Source: Dipteronia dyeriana
Taxonomy: Eukaryota; Streptophyta; Magnoliopsida; Sapindales; Sapindaceae
Direction of reading: 5' to 3'
DNA: 64,000 nucleotides
NCBI GenBank assembly: GCA_032871835.1
Contig: CM065296.1
Span: 1,684,001 to 1,748,000, forward strand
Part shown: in pieces, positions 13,001 through 23,445 of the stretch
How positions within the stretch are numbered: the first letter of the stretch is position 1
Layout: each line of letters begins with the position of its first letter
Notes under the pieces: model-generated
What the model saw: the letters and a program-made list of their open reading frames with translations, nothing else
Databases searched by the model: none
Told to the model about the DNA's origin: nothing
Translations under genes and position numbers: made by a program

Positions 13001-13813
13001 CAGTTGTGCAGGAGCGATGCCCACATCCACCAGGAACCGAGCAATGAAAGGTTGAATATGGATGGTAACCCCAGAGGACAGCATGACCCCATAAATAGTA
13101 ACCGCACTAGAAGAAGGGTTCCATATAGTGCGTTTGCCGCTGGGGATCAATAGCACCGAACGGGGAAGGTTAAACCGATTCCTGATTTTTTTGAGTTCGT
13201 CATTAGTCTCCATATTAATTTCATAATCGAAGGCACATGGGAGATCCACAGTGAACTTTAGCATGCGTGCCCGTCGTTCTCTCGGGACTTCCTTCATATT
13301 CAATTTTTATGAGATTATCTTCAAATCACTCACAAGACGGGCAGTTTCCTTGGGCGAAGCTCTGGCGGCTTGTCTCGAACTAGCTATCCTCGACATATCT
13401 GGACAAGCACCAATATAAGTATAAGCATGAGAGTTAGTAGATGAAAGAACAAACTCAGGACGAGCAACAGAGTAATCTACATTTAAAGCAACATGTTTAA
13501 ACGAATGAGTGTATACGTGAAAGTGGCCCCAAAGTATAGATTCAAACCTAACGATATTCTCTTTATCGACAGCCTCGATGGTGCGCATAAGAAGTTTGAA
13601 ATATCGATAACGGAGAGTGGGATCCATACTTGAAATATGAGTGAGAACAACAAAACACGAACTATTGGTAAAGAAAAAAGGGTACGAAGAAAAAGCTCGA
13701 GATTTGGAGAAGAAAAAAATATTAGGGTTTTTACGGATGAAACTGTGAAGTCGTGAGAGAGAAATGAAAAGTTCGAAATATATAGGAGTAGGTGACGTCA
13801 TCAGAACGCGCAA
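10040..13813 (-). pseudogene. Antisense ORF of Tat element (putative gypsy-type transposon protein), degenerate
   Basis: Read on the minus strand, a gene-like series of frames runs from about 13813 to 10058. The amino part (13625-12920) is one frame broken by a single TAA at about 13307. It includes VTIYGVMLSSGVTIHIQPF and IARFLVDVGIAPAQLTP, which resembles the 'putative gypsy type transposon' domain family (Pfam Transposase_28) of plants. The carboxyl part (about 11070-10563) is a long heptad-rich coiled coil (about 160 residues with ALRETVANVQSRASIAETAL-type repeats), and the end at 10348-10058 is acidic and Gly/Pro-rich. Two likely introns with GTAAGT donors and TTTTCAG acceptors lie at 12408-12486 and 11072-11144. 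Frameshifts near 12950 and elsewhere break it. Function is unknown. Confidence 0.6.
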
Positions 13814-14054
13814 ACGTCATCAGATGTAACGTACGAGAGTGGAAGTAAGTGCACAAACCCCAAATATCTCGCGCCGTTCAAAATTCGAAATGCTACCAAT
13901 AATGGCGTCAACCGGAATGGATGTGGTTGGGGTTAATGCTTGGTTGTTAAGCATTTAATGCCCATTAATATACTACGATACAAAAAAGAAGAATAAATTA
14001 AACACATTTCACCGATCAGCTGTCTTCCAGAACGAGATACTCGGCCTTATATGT

Positions 14055-14063
14055 TTAAGGGGG
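14055..14063 (+). other. Polypurine tract of Tat-type element
   Basis: TTTAAGGGGG lies three bases upstream of the LTR start TGTTGTAGG. This is the usual plus-strand priming site next to a 3' LTR and helps to set the LTR border. Confidence 0.65.
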
Positions 14064-14066
14064 TAT

Positions 14067-14852
14067 TGTTGTAGGTGCAATTTAGATGATATGACACGTC
14101 AGCAATAAACCAGAGTCAGGGGGAGCCACGTCAGCCCAAGTTGACCAAAGAAGACCCGTCAAATCCCCCGACCAAGATAACACAAATGATCGGATAAGAA
14201 CACTCGATCGGGATTGTCAAGATGGTCGGGGCAAATATTGTGATTGGGTAAAACCGTTGATCAGGGAAAGTAAATTTGGTCGGGTTTGACAGGTGGTCAG
14301 TTGCATGACACGTGAACAACACTCAGGTTTAATGAAGTTACGACTCTAATACGCAGGGAAAGAATCCAATTTGAACAAGACATCTCGAAGCACATCCTGA
14401 TAAGGAAACAAGCTTCCTAATAGATATCAAAGTGTAAACTAGGCAAGAGATCTAATGCAATTAAGATACAAGCAGTTCAAAACAAAGAAGAGAATAATAC
14501 GATTCCAACAAAATGGAATTTGGTTCTATTACGGAAACCTATTTTACTTGTACACCAATATTTAGGGTTTTATGCATGTATAAATAGACCCTAATAACAC
14601 CCATAGAGCGATAAAGGCCAATTCCGTTTACGTGGTACAAGAAAGATTGAGGGTTGTAATAATCTTTTGCATAGTGAATTTTCTCACCGCTATCGGCAAC
14701 CGTGGACGTTTCCCCACCTTGAGGTTTTACCATGTAAAATATTGTCTTTACTTTTACCCTTTTCTCTCTTAAGCATTTTATTATTTCATTGATTTATGTT
14801 TATTTGTGTGTCGCGTGATAAACTCTAATCGATCCAAAAATCATCGTCAACA
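14067..14852 (+). repeat. 3' LTR of Tat-type gypsy element
   Basis: The proposed LTR starts TGTTGTAGGTGC at 14067 after the polypurine tract and ends near TCGTCAACA at about 14852, giving TG..CA ends and about 786 bp. A clear TATA box, TATAAATAG, is at 14579-14587 after a TTTAGGGTTT block. A second LTR is not present in the window, so the right border is approximate. Confidence 0.6.
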
Positions 14853-16061
14853 ACAATCAAAATGATCGACCACTGAAGTCAACCTAGATATATCGATAAA
14901 CTGCTTGAGTCTCCACATCGAGCATACTAGAGTTTGTTTTCTTGCTAGTCTTAATTATACTACAAAATCGAATAAACACTGACCGTACAATTTTTCAATT
15001 TCTTAATTTTTATTAAAAGGAAAAGTAACATATTTTGTGGAGTCAAATAAACTTTTTTCTTTTCATCTTTATGTACTACTTGGGTATTGTAATTCTAGTT
15101 TATATATGATTTTTTTTTTATCAATATCTTTCACGTATCAAAATATGAAGATGTATATGAGCAATGGTTTTCGTGTTTGTGTGGGTCGTCAAGGACTCAA
15201 GAATATATCTCTCCTGTACTTGTAGATATTAGCTAGCTTCTACCTAGAACTGATAATATTTCTATTAGAGTTACAAATAAATTTAAGGTAATTATCAAAT
15301 ACCATTACCATATACCAATAATAAACTTATTTTTTAAGAGAGTACATAAATAAATAAATATATATAATGAAAAACGGTTTTGCATAACCATGTATACAAT
15401 ACTAGGTGCGTTCGATAAAGTTTTCTGTTTTAATTTATCAATTTTCAATATGTAATGCGCATCAAAGATACATCTCCTGTTTTAATTCAAGTTTAGTTTC
15501 ACGAGCTTACAAATTAAACTGGAGTTCATTATAATTTTTCTTGTCTTGTAATGGAATATATATTCTCTTTTTTTTCATTGCACAATTGTGAGAACGTAGA
15601 TTTAAAAACATTAAAAAAAAAAAAAAAAAAAAAAGGAAAGATTTCACTTAAAATCAACCACTGCAAATTTTGGTGTATATACATAAGAAGATTCTAATGT
15701 GTAGATTTTTTGTAAGATTTTTTAATCTTTTTTAATTCTCACCATGGTATTCATGATGTTAATTATGATCAGACCAACTGCTTGGAAAATATTGGAGATG
15801 GTGATCGAGGATATTATTAAGCTGCGACTGAAGAAGAATTGTCATTGAATTTTCCCGAGAAACTGAAGGAAACTTGGAGAACTGGAAATTAAGGTATCCA
15901 AGAAAATAATCATCAATCAATCATCAAAGTGAATGTATATATAGGGATTATCATGTCGGGAATTTCTCTTATGGAATCCTTACTTGCTACCGGTGGTAAT
16001 TGGACTAATTAATGACAATAGCTATTGAATTGCCACGGGTAACAATTTGGGGATTCTGTAT
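14853..16061. other. Intergenic, AT-rich
   Basis: I see no gene here. There is a poly(A) run at about 15613-15635 and several TATA-like strings. Short open frames such as the one at 15037-15225 have no domain and no coding character. Confidence 0.6.
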
Positions 16062-17404
16062 GGGGTCGAAAATTTATATAGCACTTTTTGGGAGTAGATT
16101 TGTGTAATTAGCACCACTTTAATAACTCTAGTTTAAATAGCACTAAAGATAAGATTTGGACAAAAATAATCCCGTTCATCTATCTTTTTCTCTTGTCAGT
16201 CCTTTTCTTTTTTAATTCAGAAACCACCATTGATGGAGCTCGGATCAATGGAGTTGTCGCCGTCGACCGGTGAGTTGACGGACAAAACCATCGGAAAAAC
16301 GTTCGTCCAATGTCAATCGTTGTAACTGTAGTGTTTGTTTTCAATTTCGAGCTGTGTAGAGAGAGAAACAGAGCCAAATTTGAACCGTCGTCGATCCTTC
16401 ATCATCAGATCTATGATGATCCATTGCGAATCTGATGAAACCGATGGCACCAACGAACTCGACGTCGTCCGATCTTTCAGATACAACTATCTCAGGAGTT
16501 GATGGGCACCGTCGTCGGCTCGTCGCTTTCACCATTGATGGAGGTCGAACAGACCTCCATCGCGATGAAGAAGGAGAAGACGTAAAATGAATTAAGTCTC
16601 GAAAAAACATGAATAAGTCTTGAAAACGCATGAATAAATCTCGAAAACGCATGAATAAGTCTCGGGTATTCATAAATAAGTCTCGAAATGGAGCAAATAC
16701 GTATTCATAAATTAAGTCTCGAATAAGAGTAATAAGTCTCAGGTATTCATAAATTAAGTCTCGAATAAGTGCAGTAAGTCCCGGGTATTCATAAATAAGT
16801 CTCGAATAAGTATAGTAAGTCTCGGGTATTCATAAATAAGGCTCGAATTTGAACAAATAAGTCTCGAAAATAAAATATAAATAAATAAATAAATAAAAAC
16901 TCAATATCAGCTACTGTTCATCTTCTCCGATTCGACAAACCAAAACTCAAACCCACCAATTCAAGATCCAAACAAACCCCCATTCAGATTCAACAAACTC
17001 ACCATCCACATCAAAATCAACAAATTCACAATAAAAACTAAATTGAAAACTCAAAATCAACCAAAACAAAATTAATATCTCATAATCAACAAAATCAAAT
17101 TTGAAATAAAACATCAAAAAACTTTTTTTTCTTCAGAAATATTGCCTTCAATTGCCACTGTTCTGTGGCAGAGAACTCCTGTCTACCCAACTCCGTCTTC
17201 GTTCATTAGACGATGGAGGGAGAGAGAGAGAGGTAGTCTGAGAGAATGGGAAGAAAGAGAAAGTAAAAAAAAAAAGATAAAAGCAAGTAGGGGTATTTAA
17301 GTCTCATCATTTACTTTGATGCTAATAAAACATGAGTTATTAAAGTGGTGTTAGTTACACAAATCAAAATTGAAAAAGTGTTATATATCCCTGTTTCCTC
17401 ATTC
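16062..17404. mobile_element. Non-autonomous Mutator-like element, family B copy 1
   Basis: The two ends form a long inverted repeat of roughly 60-70 bp. The left arm contains TTTGTGTAATTAGCACCACT and TTTAATAACT, and the right arm gives TTTGTGTAACTAACACCACT and TTTAATAACT on the reverse strand. Flanking 9-bp sequences ATTCTGTAT (16053-16061) and ATTTTGTAT (17405-17413) look like a target duplication with one mismatch, as expected for Mutator-like elements. The interior holds a minisatellite and no transposase. Related copies are at 28425-29030 and 44070-47230. Confidence 0.65.
16590..16875. repeat. AAGTCTCGAAAA-type minisatellite
   Basis: About 14 imperfect tandem units of 15-30 bp share the core AATAAGTCTCGAA, interleaved with GGTATTCATAAAT. 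It lies inside family B copy 1. On the minus strand it reads as a pseudo-repetitive DLFMRFR string, which is a by-product of the repeat and not a protein. Confidence 0.8.
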
Positions 17405-19640
17405 ATTTTGTATGGGATAGAACCTGATAATATATATAGTGTGGAGACAGAATTGCTAAGTACGTATATAATGGGCCTCAATAGGTGATTTGGGCTGATT
17501 TCTTTAAAAACAAGGTGGGCCAAGGCCCAATCTGAGAGGAATAGAAATGAAGGGGGAAACGTGTCATTGTTTGTGTTGCAGTCTTTAGAATGATGACATA
17601 ATTAAGAATATATATAATGTGGCCTTTTCGGATCTTATATGTAAAGGATAAACAATTTCAATATACATATTTGTTGAAAAGTTATGGCTCCAAGCTTCAT
17701 AAGCAGGAGGCCATCCATCACTCATAAGTTGTTTTGCACTTCGGATCATTGGGCAACAGACTATCCAATTATTGACAACATTACTTCATATTGTGTATGC
17801 ATAAAACCGCCACTCACGAGATATAATCAGCTTTCATAGGTTTTTTTTTTTAAATGATCCTAGTAGGGTTTTTACTTATTTATATCAAAAACTACATATA
17901 TGAGAGAAAAACGACCGAACAATGAAACTATATTTCTTCTAAAATTTTGTATATAGACGAAGGAAATTGATCTCTAAATGTACTCCTACTTCACAACAAA
18001 CTAAAGATATTTATGATATAATAATTTAGGGTTTATCTCTTGCATTAATGGGTTGAATAGACATCCTAATTAATCCCTTAGAAATCATCGGATTTGATTT
18101 AATGTACTCTCTCTATTATAATGCAAATATTCAATTATCAAAATGTGGATGGGACGGCTCTGGTTACAACATAACACACGTCTCCAATTGAAATTCCACA
18201 AATTATATATGAAATCTTTTATGTAGTACAATTTGCATCTGATTTTGGTTCAATCCTTTAGCAGACAGTACTTGGATCGTGTCAATTCTTGCCTAGCTTT
18301 GATCATGTGTGTAAATCAAATCAATCGCAAAGCAAATAATCAATTATCAATGTAGTCATCACATGGTTGAAATGTTCAATTTGAAAACCATAGAAAAGAA
18401 AACAACACACATAAAATATGCTATGGCACGTGCATGTCCATGCGCACACTACTCTCTCCTCTACCAGAACAGAAAAGATTATTGAATTGACAAAACCTAG
18501 TCGGTACCCAAATGTTGGGGTGTCACCATCTGCTTCACGTGAACCCCCATTTGCTCTCATCATCATCTTCCAATAATCAACAAAGACTTGATCAAAAGTA
18601 TGCCCATGCATGTCACTACTTTATAAAGTTATGATTGGATAACTCATTTTCTCTCGCTTTCTCTCTCCAAACATTAACATACATATGATTGGACATGGAC
18701 TTTGCCGACTTGTATATTTCTCTCATATATATCACTACAAGAAAATATTATATAATATTATGATTATTGGATAATTGATTAGCTTTCTCTCCTTTGAAAG
18801 AAAATGATTTAGTGTTACCGTTTTTCTTTCTTTGTCCACCTTAGTCACTTTCTTGTAGAAGTTAAATAGATGGATCAATATATATACAGTCATTGGTCAA
18901 CACTTCTTTCATTACTATTTTTTCCTTTTTTGGCACTAATTTTAAGTTTTAACACATTATTTACAAATTAAGCCAACTATAATTAAGCTTTGATCTTCTT
19001 GTGGTCTCTAAATTCTTGAACTTGCATGTAGTAATGCCCCAAGAGAGAGCTTTTTACATATCAAGTTATCAATCACTGTCACCAACAGGAGTATATATAT
19101 GGGTCATTTTCTGGAGGAAATGTTCAAGAAAATGACTCAGATAACCAAAACATTAATCAGGAGCTTCTTCTAAGAAACTAAACCATGTACAAATTAAACT
19201 TTTAGTCTTATAAGCTAGTCATGATCATTGTTGGTGAATTCGTTATTATAAATGATTAATCGATCTATAAGAATTAGCTAGAGGATATATCAAAGCATTT
19301 AGAAGACCAGTGTAACTATATAGTGATGAGTCTCTCGCATCATGACATTATTGGTAGTATATATACATATGAAACAAAGACACTGTTTTCAACTTATAAT
19401 ACAAAAGCAGTAGAGAAGTTAACACAAACACCAAATTTCCACTTTATTTCTAGAAAATTACAAAGGAACCCCAGAGAACCTGAAACCCTATATATATAGT
19501 AGAACCATTCAAAACCAAACTAAACCAAAAGTGGCCTAAAATGAAGATTCAAAAAGAAAACGAAATCAAAAACCCCAAGAAAGTAAAGATATAACAAACG
19601 CTAGAATGAGAGATCATGCATGCATTTGGTTAGCTAGAGA
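17405..19640. other. Intergenic region downstream of the FPF1-like gene
   Basis: AT-rich sequence with no open frame of coding character on either strand. The part nearest the FPF1-like stop codon (19400-19659) probably contains its 3' untranslated region, since that gene is read toward lower coordinates. I see no repeat structure. Confidence 0.55.
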
Positions 19641-19659
19641 TGGTGATGATGATTAAATC

Positions 19660-19986
19660 TTACATGTCCCGGACATGGAAGACATTGGGATTCTTAATGA
19701 CTATATCATACATGTAAACTGAGTTGAACTTGGAGAAATCTCTAGGGAGAGAGATCAAATCAATTGAAGAGTGTTTGTGGAATTGAAAAAGATCAGGATC
19801 ACCACCATAGTACCTCTCCCAACCTAAGCCTTTCAAGATGTCTTCAAGCGAAGAATATGAACCCACCACTTCACTTGTTGGCAAGTACACCAACACCTTC
19901 CTTCTTGAAGAGCTTCCTGCTTGCTTTCCCTCAGTTGACTCGAGTTGAATTACGCCATTCGTCTTGAACACCCAAACTCCAGACAT
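19660..19986 (-). CDS. FPF1: FLOWERING PROMOTING FACTOR 1-like protein
   Basis: A single uninterrupted exon encodes 108 residues, close to the usual 110 or so of the FPF1 family. It starts MSGVWVFKTNGVIQL, the family's conserved amino terminus, and has VLVYLPTSEVV (about 32-42), the LEDILKGLGWERYYGGDP block (about 47-64), LFQFHK and the HSSIDLISLPRDFSKF block (about 71-86), and ends YDIVIKNPNVFHVRDM. There is no signal peptide or membrane segment. In Arabidopsis the family promotes flowering and acts in gibberellin and root-growth responses; the molecular activity is not known. A TATA box lies about 130 bp upstream on the minus strand. The frame has no breaks and looks functional. Confidence 0.93.
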   Translation of the reverse strand: MSGVWVFKTNGVIQLESTEGKQAGSSSRRKVLVYLPTSEVVGSYSSLEDILKGLGWERYYGGDPDLFQFHKHSSIDLISLPRDFSKFNSVYMYDIVIKNPNVFHVRDM

Positions 19987-20111
19987 TTTTGTAATTTTTT
20001 CTTAAGGCTTTGTAGAAGAAGAAGAAAAAAAATTCTTAGGGTTTTTAGCTTATGTGTATGTTTATGCTGTTGTTGTTGTGTTGGTGAGTGAAGGAAGAGA
20101 GCGGTAGTGGG

Positions 20112-20125
20112 GGGTATATATATGT
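20112..20125 (-). promoter_or_regulatory. TATA box of the FPF1-like gene
   Basis: Read on the minus strand this is ACATATATATACCCC, about 130 bases before the start codon at 19986. The leader between them has TCTTCC/TTCTTC pyrimidine stretches typical of plant 5' untranslated regions. Confidence 0.6.
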
Positions 20126-20794
20126 GTTAAAAGGGCCTAAAAAATGAACACACTCTTAGTGGGGTTTAAGAAGGGATTGATGATGATGGAGTTGTATAGC
20201 TTTGGTAGAGAATCTAGATATTGTGGGTCCAAAATGGTTTAAATAAAAGGGTACATGGATGCCCTCAATGTGTAATTTAGGGCACAAGTACAACCCAATG
20301 GGACATGGGGGCATGGGGGGTGGGGGAGGGGAGAGGGGGGGTCTTCATTTGTGGGCTGAGGAGGAGAGGAGGAGAATCCTTTTTTTTTTCTTTTTTTCTT
20401 TTTTTTTGTTTTGTTTTAATGTTGTGTTATTGTGTAGGCTTTCTATAGCTTTTAATAAGAATATGGAATCTTTGGGACAACTTATTAACTAAAATATGTT
20501 ATTTTCAAAAGTCAATCCAATAAAAATATATATATATTTGTTGTTGTCCAAAGGCAACCACTTCTATATCACGAGCTGTCCACGTGAAGGGAGTATAAGT
20601 TATGTATTATTTGGGTAGTGGCGGTTTGATTTGGGAACACTGAAAGCTGCATTTGGGTTTTTTTTTCTTTCTGTATTTATTTTTATTTTTTTATTTTTTA
20701 TTTTTATTTTGATTTTAATTTTGATTTACTCATCATTAGTACATAAAGAAAATTAATATCCGACAGTGCACCAAAAGAAAATAAAAATGGATAT
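20126..20794. other. Upstream region of the FPF1-like gene
   Basis: This non-coding stretch holds a strongly G-rich block at about 20296-20342 (runs of 4-7 G on the plus strand), a T-rich block at 20379-20420 and further T-rich runs near 20660-20710. No gene is visible. Confidence 0.6.
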
Positions 20795-21248
20795 TAAGAT
20801 TTAATCCCTCTAGTTTGTATTTATCTGGGTTTCATTCACTAGTTTTTTGAATTACTAATTTTAGTTCTTCCGTTAGATTTTCCGTGAAATAAGACAGAAT
20901 GACATTGTCAAATCATGTAATGATCATTTTACCCCTATTTTATCTTATATGAAGGGTAGTATAGTAATTTTATATTTAACTAAATAAAAAATAAAAAAAT
21001 AATAACAAATTAAATTTAAAATAAAATATATAAAAAGAAAATAAATCTTCACCAACCATCAACCATCGATTCAACCTTTAACATTCAACCCTTAACCCTT
21101 CATCTTCATCATCATCAACAACCTTCAACCCAGAAAAAGAAAAAGAAAAAAAAAAATCATCAAACTCATCATCATCGTAAAAGAAAAAAAAAACATCATC
21201 GATCATCACTATTCTCAGATCTCCAGAATTTCTCTCTCACACTCCTTC

Positions 21249-22468
21249 TGATATGAACCTCACCAAGAGCAGTGAGATCCGGAACCAATATATGGTAGCA
21301 AGGATCGTTTTCTAATTCAAGTTTATAAATAAAGAAAATAAAAAGGACCGCGACCCATTATCTATATGGAGATAAGAACCAACGGTATCAAGAAGGTTGT
21401 AGATGCCACACTCAAGAATAAGAAAGAAGGTGAGTGATAAGTCAAGGTTTGAACGGCACAAGGTAGAACCTTAATAAGTTCATAGTTCTATGAAGAACCA
21501 AAGAGAAAATTCTCTCAATTTTATTTCAATTCCAGTCTATCCTCAAATTACATCAATTGGTCCCTTTTATACTAAAAATATCTAAGACCTAAAAGGGAAT
21601 AAATATTAGGCAATTAATGCCTTACAATTTAGGAAAATAAATGCTAACAAATTTAGGAAACAACTAAAGACTAAAAACTAGCAACTAGTTGATTTGTTCC
21701 TTATTTGGAAAGTTGAATTCGAGAAACAAATCAACTCTTTATTTGGGGAATATATATAAAATAGGGAATATGCTTAAGTAGGAAATATATTTAAATTGGA
21801 TTCTGCTCCAACCATACGTCGCCCAAAAAATAGGAAATATTCTGAAATTCGGATTGTTCAGCTCAAGTCTTCGCGCAATAAGATAGATGATCGTATTTTG
21901 ACTTGTTGTGATCTGTTTCGGAGGATGGGGTCTTCATAGAATCTGTAGATATTGTCTTGGGCTTTCCGAAAATATATTATAATAGAAAATTTGACTTCAG
22001 ATGCTCTCTGTAGAGTTCCACGAAGTTCAGCCCGGATTTGGTCTTCATGTGGGCCGAATTTGGATTTTAGCAACTCGGAATCAACCCATCATTTAATGCT
22101 TCTTTGATCCTCTTGCCTCCTTTTAATTGGCCCAATTGGAACATGCAATGACCATAATATTGTTGACAAACTGTAGCACATAGGATGGTTCCCCCCTTTT
22201 ATCTTTTTTTTTTATCAATGCACGAAAACAAGAAAAGGAATAAAAATTGTTGATATAAGTTTAACTACACGGCCTAAAAAAATTGTACTTTCTTTTTTTT
22301 TCGGGATTTTTTTACAAAAAAGCTTATTTATTTATTTTGGTAATAGATCTGATTTTTTTTTAAAAAAAAAAATCAATCAGGAAAAAAAAAATAGATGAAG
22401 AAGAACAAGGATAGATTAAACCTGATTTAGAAGCCTAAGCTCTGATACCAACTGATATGAACCTCACC
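21249..22468 (-). mobile_element. LTR retroelement with tiny internal region
   Basis: On the minus strand the element reads: residual 5' LTR end (22468-22453, 16 bp, ending TTCATATCA), GTTGGTATCAGAGC primer site (22452-22439), about 270 bp of non-coding internal sequence, an AAAAGGGGGG polypurine tract (22191-22200), and a complete-looking 3' LTR from TGTGCTACAG (22180) to TTCATATCA (21249), about 932 bp. No gag or pol lies between primer site and polypurine tract, so it is either a non-autonomous derivative or internally deleted. A gag fragment of a gypsy element lies just outside. Confidence 0.6.
22439..22452 (-). other. Primer-binding site, minus strand
   Basis: The plus strand reads GCTCTGATACCAAC, which is GTTGGTATCAGAGC on the minus strand, the tRNA-Met type primer site. 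It shows the orientation of the LTR element at 21249-22468. Confidence 0.75.
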
Positions 22469-22469
22469 A

Positions 22470-22760
22470 TATCAGTTGGTACACATGGCAATTAAGGTGG
22501 AACACTAAGTTGAAGAGAAAGAGTTCCACACGGGTTGGGGAAAATTCGGGTTCTTCATCATCATGGAAACCGAATTGGAGCAAGAGGGATGACCAACCTA
22601 GTTTCAAGGCCAAGGCCGAACCTTCCACAGATCATAAAGTCGGAGGCACATTAAAACAAGGTACATCAGATTCTCAATCTTCTAGAAATCGTGACATTAA
22701 GTGCTTTAAGTGTTTGGGAGCAGGTCATATTGCATCTCAATGCCCAAACAAGAGACCAAC
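22470..22760 (+). pseudogene. Ty3/gypsy gag zinc-knuckle fragment
   Basis: An open frame on the plus strand from about 22510 encodes a basic, Ser-rich stretch followed by CFKCLGAGHIASQC, a complete CX2CX4HX4C zinc knuckle (about residues 65-80). This is the nucleic-acid-binding end of a Ty3/gypsy gag. The fragment has no start region and no protease after it. It is followed directly by the palindromic LTR copies, whose first arm adds unrelated codons to the open frame. Orientation is opposite to the neighbouring LTR element, so the locus is rearranged. Confidence 0.7.
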
Positions 22761-22989
22761 TGATATGAACCTCACTAAGAGCAGTGAGACCCGGAACCAA
22801 TATATGGTAACGAAGGATCGTTTTCTAACCAAGTTTATAAACAAGAACGTTATCGGACCGCGACCCGTTATCTTATAGGTAACGGGTCGAGGTCCGATAA
22901 CGTTCTTGTTTATAAACTTGGTTAGAAAACGATCATTCGTTACCATATATTGGTTCCGGGTCTCACTGCTCTTGGTGAGGTTCATATCA
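22761..22989. repeat. Large palindrome of LTR ends (110-bp arms)
   Basis: Left arm 22761-22870 and right arm 22880-22989 are reverse complements with three mismatches in 110 positions by eye, separated by a 9-nt spacer. Each arm starts TGATATGAACCTCAC and matches the LTR end at 21249-21365 (a third, more diverged copy). It is therefore an inverted duplication of an LTR terminus. Confidence 0.9.
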
Positions 22990-23445
22990 CTTTCAATCAT
23001 CAGCAACATAAGAAAAAATATCAAATAAACAAAATACAATTTTGTTATACAAAAATCCATAATCTTCAAATCATCATCATCTTCAAACATCATTTAACAC
23101 CACTGCAGCCATCATATTCAAACTTCATCATCTTCAAACATCATTTAAAAAACAAATCCAGATCAAAGCCAAATCCATCCAAGACCATCGCCACAACCCA
23201 AACGAATAAAAAAAACACCATAATTGTCGCCATGCAAACCCAAAAACACCATAACCACCGTCAAGTGAACCTAGAAACACCCTAGAATCAAGAAACCCCA
23301 ACTCTGTCGCCCAACAAACCGAACCCTGAAAACCTCATCTCTACCACCGAACGAACCCTAACCCAGAAACCCCTTATCTGTCGGCCAAAAACCCCGATTT
23401 TTTTTTAAAGAAATTAATTAATTTCTGATGGCTGATGGTAAATGG

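Larger units (their letters stand above)
8060..14852 (+). mobile_element. Ty3/gypsy retrotransposon, Tat-type, 5'-truncated
   Basis: The remnant begins inside an integrase, runs through a non-coding region and an antisense ORF zone (about 10040-13813), then a polypurine tract and a 3' LTR. The order integrase, long 3' region with antisense ORF, LTR is known from Tat-lineage gypsy elements. Everything upstream (5' LTR, gag, protease, RT, RNase H) is missing, replaced by the copia element. The assignment to Tat rests on the integrase tail and on the antisense ORF. Confidence 0.7.

Noticed and set aside
16341..16673. Minus-strand frame with repeated DLFMRFR-like residues
   Set aside because: The repetition comes from the AAGTCTCGAAAA minisatellite; other copies give different frames, so it is not a conserved protein.
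16590..16875. Tandem units that look like a CRISPR array
   Set aside because: Units are imperfect with no unique spacers of constant length, and the setting is a plant nuclear genome.
18321..18611. 96-codon minus-strand open frame
   Set aside because: No domain, no promoter signal, composition like the intergenic background.
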